8,626 nucleotides of DNA, from assembly GCA_003488105.1 (NCBI GenBank), contig DNMS01000346.1, forward strand, positions 1 to 8,626, written 5' to 3'. This DNA is from Rhodospirillaceae bacterium. GTDB lineage: Bacteria; Pseudomonadota; Alphaproteobacteria; Rhodospirillales_A; Casp-alpha2. The notes under the pieces were generated by a model that saw only the letters and a list, made by a program, of their open reading frames with translations, was not told the origin of the DNA and did not search any database. Position numbers and translations under genes: made by a program. Positions 1 to 8,626 of the stretch are shown in pieces. The first letter of the stretch is position 1, and each line of letters starts with the position of its first letter.

Positions 1-22
1 GTTCAAACTTCTCTTTCGCCAT
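1..22 (-). CDS. tuf: Elongation factor Tu, 5' end only
   Basis: Only the first seven codons lie in the window, reading MAKEKFE, the usual N-terminus of proteobacterial EF-Tu (the GTPase that carries aminoacyl-tRNA to the ribosomal A site); the rest runs off the low-coordinate edge. A strong Shine-Dalgarno, AAGGGAG (32–38), sits 9 bases before the ATG. It lies 29 bases downstream of fusA, the normal place for tuf as last gene of the str operon. A small hairpin (47–62, 5-bp stem) has the fusA stop codon in its loop; no terminator or promoter is evident in the gap, so co-transcription with fusA is likely. The identification rests on seven residues plus gene order. Confidence 0.9.
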
Positions 23-51
23 CTCTTGATACTCCCTTCGGCGCCTTGGCC

Positions 52-2127
52 TTAACCGGCCAGACGGGTCTGGATTTCCTCTGAAACTTGGGACGGAACC
101 ACTTCGTAGTGGTCGAACTGCATGGTGAACTGGGCGCGGCCCTGGCTCAGTGAACGCAGCGTGTTCACATAGCCGAACATGTTGGCCAGCGGCACATGGG
201 CGTCGATGACGCGCGCGTTACCGCGCTGATCCATGGCGTTGACCTGACCGCGGCGCGAGTTCAGGTCGCCGATGATGTCACCCATGTACTCTTCGGGGGT
301 GACGACCTCGACGTTCATCATCGGCTCCAGCAACTGCGGGCCGGCCTGGCGGCAACCTTCACGGAACGCCGCGCGGGCGGCGATTTCGAAGGCCATGACG
401 CTGGAGTCAACGTCGTGGGAGTTACCGTCATACAGCGTGGCCTTGATGCCGGTCACGGGGAAGCCGGTCAGAACGCCCGAGTCCATAGAGGACTTGAGGC
501 CCTTTTCGACGCCCGGAATGTATTCCCGGGGCACGTTGCCGCCGACGACGGTGTTTTCAAACTCAAAGCCCTCGGGGATCGGCTCAAACTTGATCTTGAC
601 CCGCGCGAACTGACCCGAACCGCCGGTCTGCTTCTTGTGGGTATAGTCCACATCGGCTGCACGGCTGATGGTTTCGCGGTACGCGACCTGCGGCTGACCG
701 ACGTTGGCGTCGACCTTGAATTCGCGACGCATGCGGTCGACCAAAATTTCCAGGTGAAGTTCACCCATGCCCTTGATGACCGTCTGACCACTTTCCTGGT
801 CGGTGGTCACGCGGAAGGACGGATCCTCGGCAGCCAAGCGGTTGAGGGCGACACCCATCTTTTCCTGGTCGGCCTTGGTCTTCGGCTCGACGGCCACTTC
901 GATGACCGGCTCCGGGAACTCCATGCGCTCCAAGATAACCTGGTTCGACGGATCGGAGAGCGTATCGCCGGTCGTGGTGTCCTTGAGACCGACAACGGCG
1001 ACAATATCGCCGGCGAAGGCTTCTTTGATTTCTTCACGGTTGTTGGAATGCATAAGCAACATCCGGCCGACGCGTTCGCGCTTACCCTTGACCGTGTTCA
1101 TGACCGAAGAGCCAGCTTCGAGCTTGCCCGAATAGATGCGGATAAAGCCCAGGTTGCCGACGAACGGGTCGTTCATGATCTTGAACGCCAGGGCCGCAAA
1201 GGGCTCACTGTCGGAGTTGTTGCGCTCGATTTCCTTTTCGGGGTCGTCGGCGTCCACACCCTTGATGGCGGCAACGTCGGTCGGCGCCGGCATGAAATCG
1301 ACCACCGCATCAAGAAGCGGCTGCACACCTTTGTTTTTAAAGGCGGAACCAGTCAGCACGGGAACAAAGGCGTTGGCCAAGGTGCCCTTGCGGATGCACT
1401 TCATCAGGGTCTCGGCATCGGGCTCGTTGCCTTCAAGGTAGGCTTCCATCGCCGCATCGTCCTGATCGACGGCAAGCTCGATGAGCTTTTCGCGGTATTC
1501 CGCGGCCTTGTCGGCCAGATCGGCGGGAATGTCTTTGTATTCAAATTCGGCGCCCAGGCTTTCATCTTTCCAGACGATGGCCCGGTTCTTCACCAGGTCG
1601 ACGACACCCAGGAATTTATCCTCGGAACCGATCGGAAGCTGCAGCACCATCGGCGTGGCGCCCAGACGGTCGATGATCATATCGACGCAGCGATAGAAGT
1701 CGGCGCCGGTACGGTCCATCTTGTTGACGAAACACATGCGCGGCACACCGTACTTGTCGGCCTGACGCCACACGGTTTCGGACTGCGGCTCAACGCCGGC
1801 GACCGAGTCGAACACGGCGACGGCACCGTCGAGCACGCGCAGCGAGCGTTCGACTTCGATGGTGAAGTCGACGTGGCCCGGGGTGTCGATGATGTTGACG
1901 CGATGGTCACGCCAGAAGGTCGTGGTCGCGGCGGACGTGATGGTGATGCCGCGTTCCTGCTCCTGCTCCATCCAGTCCATGGTGGCGTTGCCGTCGTGGA
2001 CTTCGCCGATCTTGTAGGACTTGCCGGTGTAGTAAAGGATGCGTTCGGTCGTGGTCGTTTTGCCGGCATCGATGTGAGCCATGATGCCGATATTACGGTA
2101 ACGATCGAGGGGAGTTTGGCGTGCCAT
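52..2127 (-). CDS. fusA: Elongation factor G (translocation GTPase)
   Basis: EF-G is the cytosolic GTPase that drives tRNA–mRNA translocation and, with RRF, ribosome recycling. The 691-residue protein is full length. Visible GTPase motifs are the P-loop AHIDAGKT (17–24), switch I RGITI (59–63), DTPGH (81–85), NKMD (135–138) and SAF (261–263). Domain II follows from about 310, domain III from about 405 (MGELHLEIL at 454–462), and domain IV with [10 protein letters not shown] (501–510) and the tip loop HDVD (571–574) that enters the decoding site; domain V ends the protein. The ATG gives the canonical [15 protein letters not shown] start. The Shine-Dalgarno is weak, only GGA 8 bases upstream, so translational coupling to rpsG (24-base gap) is plausible. 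Nothing is truncated. The single EF-G in its str-operon context argues against a paralogue such as FusA2. Confidence 0.99.
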   Translation of the reverse strand: MARQTPLDRYRNIGIMAHIDAGKTTTTERILYYTGKSYKIGEVHDGNATMDWMEQEQERGITITSAATTTFWRDHRVNIIDTPGHVDFTIEVERSLRVLDGAVAVFDSVAGVEPQSETVWRQADKYGVPRMCFVNKMDRTGADFYRCVDMIIDRLGATPMVLQLPIGSEDKFLGVVDLVKNRAIVWKDESLGAEFEYKDIPADLADKAAEYREKLIELAVDQDDAAMEAYLEGNEPDAETLMKCIRKGTLANAFVPVLTGSAFKNKGVQPLLDAVVDFMPAPTDVAAIKGVDADDPEKEIERNNSDSEPFAALAFKIMNDPFVGNLGFIRIYSGKLEAGSSVMNTVKGKRERVGRMLLMHSNNREEIKEAFAGDIVAVVGLKDTTTGDTLSDPSNQVILERMEFPEPVIEVAVEPKTKADQEKMGVALNRLAAEDPSFRVTTDQESGQTVIKGMGELHLEILVDRMRREFKVDANVGQPQVAYRETISRAADVDYTHKKQTGGSGQFARVKIKFEPIPEGFEFENTVVGGNVPREYIPGVEKGLKSSMDSGVLTGFPVTGIKATLYDGNSHDVDSSVMAFEIAARAAFREGCRQAGPQLLEPMMNVEVVTPEEYMGDIIGDLNSRRGQVNAMDQRGNARVIDAHVPLANMFGYVNTLRSLSQGRAQFTMQFDHYEVVPSQVSEEIQTRLAG

Positions 2128-2151
2128 GTATTTAATCCATAAACCCTGGGG

Positions 2152-2622
2152 TTACCACCGATAGTGGGAGAAGGCTTTGTTGGCCTCTGCCATCCGGTGC
2201 GTGTCCTCCCGCTTTTTCACCGCGGCGCCACGGTTGTTGGCGGCGTCCAGAAGCTCGCCCGACAACCGTTCGGTCATGGTGTTTTCGGAACGCTTGCGCG
2301 CATGGTCGATCAACCAGCGGATGGCGAGCGCCTGACGACGGTCGGAGCGGACTTCGACCGGCACCTGATAGGTCGCACCACCAACGCGGCGGGAGCGCAC
2401 TTCGATGGACGGCTTCACGTTGTCCAGCGCTTCATGGAAGACCTTGAGCGGATCGTTGCTCGTCTTCTTTTCAATCAAATCCATGGCACCGTAGACGATC
2501 TGCTCCGCGGCCGACTTCTTGCCGTGGTACATCAGGCTATTGGTGAACTTGGACAGAACCAGATCTCCGAACTTGGGGTCCGGAAGAATCTCACGTTTCT
2601 CTGCGCGATGGCGACGGGACAT
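2152..2622 (-). CDS. rpsG: 30S ribosomal protein S7
   Basis: S7 is a primary binder of the 3' major domain of 16S rRNA; it nucleates assembly of the 30S head and contacts tRNA near the E site. At 156 residues it has the common bacterial length and lacks the C-terminal extension of E. coli K-12 S7. The N-terminus [16 protein letters not shown], the segment [16 protein letters not shown] (25–40), the beta-ribbon around [14 protein letters not shown] (78–91) and the conserved C-terminal helix region are visible, and the protein is rich in Lys and Arg. The start is fixed by GGAG 8 bases upstream, fused to the rpsL stop as TAAGGAG. With only 12 bases between rpsL and rpsG, translation of the two is probably coupled. 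In E. coli S7 represses through a longer rpsL–rpsG intercistronic structure, for which there is no space here. Confidence 0.98.
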   Translation of the reverse strand: MSRRHRAEKREILPDPKFGDLVLSKFTNSLMYHGKKSAAEQIVYGAMDLIEKKTSNDPLKVFHEALDNVKPSIEVRSRRVGGATYQVPVEVRSDRRQALAIRWLIDHARKRSENTMTERLSGELLDAANNRGAAVKKREDTHRMAEANKAFSHYRW

Positions 2623-2634
2623 GAGTCGAACTCC

Positions 2635-3006
2635 TTACTTCGGGCGCTTGGCGCCGTATTTGGAACGGCGCTGGCGGCGATCGGAAACGCCCTGGGTGTC
2701 GAGAACGCCACGCAGGATGTGGTAGCGCACACCGGGCAAATCTTTGACGCGACCGCCACGGATGAGGACGACCGAGTGTTCCTGCAGGTTGTGGCCCTCG
2801 CCCGGGATGTAGCTGGTGACTTCGAACCCGTTGGTCAGGCGCACACGGGCAACCTTACGAAGGGCCGAGTTCGGCTTCTTCGGGGTCGTCGTGTAGACAC
2901 GGGTGCAGACACCGCGCTTTTGCGGGCAGGCCTTCAACGCCGGAACCTTGTTGGAGGTCGAGGGCGCCTTCCGCGGCTTGCGGATCAATTGGTTAATCGT
3001 CGGCAT
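2635..3006 (-). CDS. rpsL: 30S ribosomal protein S12
   Basis: S12 lies at the decoding centre of the 30S subunit and helps set translational accuracy. The protein is 123 residues, the usual size, with the conserved core [20 protein letters not shown] (27–46), the loop [10 protein letters not shown] (69–78) and [14 protein letters not shown] (83–96). Positions linked to streptomycin resistance carry wild-type residues: Lys43, Lys88 and Pro91 (numbering includes Met1). Asp89 is the residue methylthiolated by RimO in other bacteria. The ATG gives the expected [12 protein letters not shown] start. The Shine-Dalgarno AAGGA (3019–3023) is 12 bases from the ATG, slightly long. It is the first gene of the str operon, preceded by a long structured leader. 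Confidence 0.99.
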   Translation of the reverse strand: MPTINQLIRKPRKAPSTSNKVPALKACPQKRGVCTRVYTTTPKKPNSALRKVARVRLTNGFEVTSYIPGEGHNLQEHSVVLIRGGRVKDLPGVRYHILRGVLDTQGVSDRRQRRSKYGAKRPK

Positions 3007-3028
3007 ACGTTTCTCAATTCCTTGCCGC

Positions 3029-3048
3029 GCCGGACCTCATGGTCCGGC
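3029..3048 (-). other. Hairpin just upstream of the rpsL ribosome binding site
   Basis: A perfect 8-bp GC-rich stem, GCCGGACC pairing with GGTCCGGC, closes a four-base loop ATGA. It ends 5 bases before the rpsL Shine-Dalgarno AAGGA (3019–3023). The position would suit control of ribosome access to rpsL, or simply keeping the Shine-Dalgarno single-stranded. The stem does not itself include the Shine-Dalgarno. Confidence 0.6.
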
Positions 3049-3098
3049 CAAACCTTCGTTATGTCCTAAGCGCCCTTGCGGTGCGCCGCACTTCCCAG

Positions 3099-3113
3099 CG
3101 CGCCACCGGCGCG
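3099..3113 (-). other. Short GC hairpin in the rpsL leader
   Basis: A perfect 6-bp stem, CGCGCC pairing with GGCGCG, closes a three-base loop GGT. It is followed by further self-complementary sequence (GTGC-GGC-GCAC, 3091–3081). There is no T-run after it, so it is not a terminator. In GC-rich DNA such a small hairpin may be incidental. Confidence 0.35.
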
Positions 3114-3150
3114 AAAGACGTCTCTTCAACGAAAACGACGCTCAGAAGCA

Positions 3151-3178
3151 GATCCCCTGAATTATTCGGGTGGGGATC
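3151..3178 (-). other. Hairpin in the rpsL leader with GATC at both ends
   Basis: A perfect 7-bp stem, GATCCCC pairing with GGGGATC, closes a 14-base loop that itself contains GAA-TAA-TTC. It is followed by moderately T-rich sequence but no clean T-run. It lies mid-leader, between the 16-base palindrome and the GC hairpin at 3099–3113. Function unknown. Confidence 0.45.
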
Positions 3179-3195
3179 ACCCTGGCGCCGCGCGC

Positions 3196-3211
3196 TGCCC
3201 TTTAAAGGGCA
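3196..3211 (-). repeat. 16-base perfect palindrome in the rpsL leader
   Basis: TGCCCTTTAAAGGGCA is a perfect inverted repeat with no mismatch. As RNA it could form a 5-bp stem TGCCC/GGGCA with a TTTAAA loop; as DNA it has the symmetry of a dimeric-protein operator. It directly follows the T-rich tail of the terminator-like hairpin at 3222–3252. Confidence 0.5.
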
Positions 3212-3252
3212 AAAACGACAACCTCAAGGCCTCAAACGAGGCGGCCCTGAGG
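3211..3252 (-). terminator. Terminator-like hairpin with T-rich tail in the rpsL leader (candidate attenuator)
   Basis: On the transcript, CCTCAGGGCC (3252–3243) pairs with GGCCTTGAGG (3231–3222) to give a 10-bp stem with one G·U pair and an 11-base loop. It is followed at once by TTGTCGTTTTT (3221–3211), 8 T in 11. This resembles an intrinsic terminator, but the T-run begins 6 bases after the stem, so efficiency could be low. Because it lies about 115 to 155 bases into the predicted rpsL leader, it would act as an attenuator rather than an end of operon. A competing pairing with upstream GCCTCAAA (3341–3334) is described in the findings. Confidence 0.35.
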
Positions 3253-3303
3253 AGCCGTTCGGAAAAAACATCCCTACACTTGCCGCATCGAGGGTCGCGT
3301 TTA

Positions 3304-3343
3304 GTGCCTTAAAAAGCCCGGAATTCCAAGCCTTTTGAGGCAC
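3304..3343 (-). other. Long near-perfect hairpin near the 5' end of the rpsL leader
   Basis: Two 18-base arms (3343–3326 and 3321–3304) pair with one C·A mismatch and three G·U pairs around an AATT tetraloop. The outer stem GTGCCT/AGGCAC and the AAAA/TTTT segment are clear. Two further pairs can be added outside. It begins about 22 bases after the predicted transcript start. No T-run follows, so it is not an intrinsic terminator. It could stabilise the 5' end, be an RNase III substrate, or be part of a regulatory switch. Confidence 0.6.
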
Positions 3344-3371
3344 CACCACCGGCCCCTGCGAAGTGGAGCGC

Positions 3372-3400
3372 ACTATATGGACGCGCCCCCCCGCCGTCAA
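3372..3400 (-). promoter_or_regulatory. Housekeeping-type promoter of the str operon
   Basis: The minus strand reads -35 TTGACG (3400–3395), a 17-base spacer, then -10 TATAGT (3377–3372), each hexamer one base from the sigma-70/RpoD consensus. The predicted start is near 3365. An AT-rich stretch ATAATTAAAT (3422–3413) lies 13 to 22 bases upstream of the -35, where the distal half of an UP element would sit. The region between -10 and start is GC-rich (GCGCTCC), a trait of ppGpp-sensitive ribosomal promoters in enterobacteria. The spacer contains a run of seven G. It lies just after the rpoC terminators, so it should drive rpsL-rpsG-fusA-tuf independently of rpoBC. Confidence 0.85.
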
Positions 3401-3427
3401 GCGGAAACCGGCATTTAATTATCCGGC

Positions 3428-3459
3428 AAAAAACGGCGGAAATCCAAGGGTAATCCGCC
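3428..3459 (-). terminator. Second intrinsic terminator after rpoC
   Basis: On the transcript a perfect 6-bp stem GGCGGA/TCCGCC (3459–3454 with 3440–3435) and 13-base loop are followed by G and an uninterrupted run of six T (3433–3428). This is the textbook intrinsic terminator layout, about 70 bases after the rpoC stop and 27 bases before the -35 of the str promoter. Confidence 0.75.
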
Positions 3460-3476
3460 CGTAACAAAGAGAACGG

Positions 3477-3520
3477 CGATGCCTCCCCGCCCCCATTCCC
3501 GGGGATTTGGGGAGGCATCG
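3477..3520 (-). terminator. First intrinsic terminator after rpoC
   Basis: A perfect 12-bp inverted repeat, CGATGCCTCCCC with GGGGAGGCATCG, closes a 20-base loop in which CCCC/GGGG can pair further. It begins 10 bases after the rpoC TGA. The following transcript sequence is T-rich but interrupted (TTCTCTTTGTT at 3473–3463), so it may act together with the second terminator or serve to protect the rpoBC mRNA 3' end. Confidence 0.65.
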
Positions 3521-3530
3521 AATCCCGTTA

Positions 3531-8626
<5,096 letters not shown>

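Larger units (their letters stand above)
3007..3365 (-). promoter_or_regulatory. Long structured 5' leader of the str operon
   Basis: From the predicted transcript start (about 3365) to the rpsL ATG there are about 360 bases with no recognisable protein gene. Reading along the transcript, the region can form at least six hairpins: 3343–3304, 3252–3222, 3211–3196, 3178–3151, 3113–3099 and 3048–3029. Most have perfect or nearly perfect stems, listed separately. Base composition is less GC-skewed than the flanking genes, with T-runs at 3268–3263 and 3215–3211. The predicted start depends on the promoter at 3372–3400; an undetected downstream promoter would shorten the leader. A regulatory role in ribosomal-protein control is inferred from length and structure, and I do not recognise a named RNA family. 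Confidence 0.5.

Noticed and set aside
196..2142. A 648-residue open frame on the plus strand opposite fusA
   Set aside because: Same cause as above: mirror of fusA codon bias, no recognisable motif, no Shine-Dalgarno or promoter noticed.
2623..2627. GANTC (CcrM-type methylation) sites between the rpsG Shine-Dalgarno and start, and at 3520–3524
   Set aside because: Such five-base sites occur often by chance, and no clustering was seen that would suggest methylation control.
2164..3069. A 301-residue open frame on the plus strand opposite rpsG and rpsL
   Set aside because: It spans two real genes antisense and has no family resemblance.
3263..3268. A possible extra terminator: T6 preceded by a CCCT/AGGG stem in the leader
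   Set aside because: The stem is only four clean pairs with a loop of about 15 bases, too weak to call beside the stronger candidate at 3211–3252.
2903..3338. Three short plus-strand frames in the rpsL leader region (2903–3160, 3039–3338, 3076–3312)
   Set aside because: They overlap each other and rpsL antisense, have no clear Shine-Dalgarno and no recognisable sequence; the hairpins and promoter on the minus strand explain the region better.
3309..3518. A 69-residue minus-strand frame running from the rpoC terminator through the promoter
   Set aside because: It covers both terminators and the promoter, so it could not be translated from the str transcript, and it shows no coding signature.

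Overview
The window is a core housekeeping locus of a GC-rich Gram-negative bacterium, read entirely on the minus strand. In transcription order it holds the 3' end of rpoB, complete rpoC, then complete rpsL, rpsG and fusA, and the first seven codons of tuf. This is the conserved rpoBC–str order. The 156-residue S7, the 691-residue EF-G, the 1393-residue beta' with an insertion between trigger loop and C-terminus, the strong GC bias and the 12-base rpsL–rpsG gap fit an alphaproteobacterium, perhaps from the Rhodospirillales. That placement is by resemblance only and was not tested by any search.

Layout from the high-coordinate end: rpoB C-terminus (8626–7775, cut by the window edge), a 62-base gap with the rpoC ribosome binding site, rpoC (7712–3531), then 524 bases without a recognisable gene (3530–3007). 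That gap holds two consecutive intrinsic terminators for the rpoBC transcript (3520–3477 and 3459–3428), a near-consensus housekeeping promoter (-35 TTGACG, 17-base spacer, -10 TATAGT, 3400–3372), and a predicted 5' leader of about 360 bases ending at the rpsL start. rpsL (3006–2635), rpsG (2622–2152), fusA (2127–52) and tuf (from 22 down) follow with gaps of 12, 24 and 29 bases and look like one str operon.

The genes jointly supply the two large RNA polymerase subunits, the 30S decoding-centre protein S12, the 30S head protein S7, and the elongation factors EF-G and EF-Tu. All reading frames are intact and the diagnostic catalytic, zinc-binding and GTP-binding residues are present. S12 has the streptomycin-sensitive residues at the classical resistance positions.

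The coding content is ordinary and I see no mobile element, CRISPR array, tRNA, or novel gene system. The part worth a second look is the rpsL leader. It is long and can form at least six hairpins, including an 18-base-pair-stem hairpin near the predicted transcript start, a terminator-like hairpin with a T-rich tail in mid-leader, and a GC-rich hairpin just before the rpsL Shine-Dalgarno. The short rpsL–rpsG gap leaves no room for the E. coli-type S7 operator, so control of this operon may lie in the leader instead. That is inference from sequence alone.
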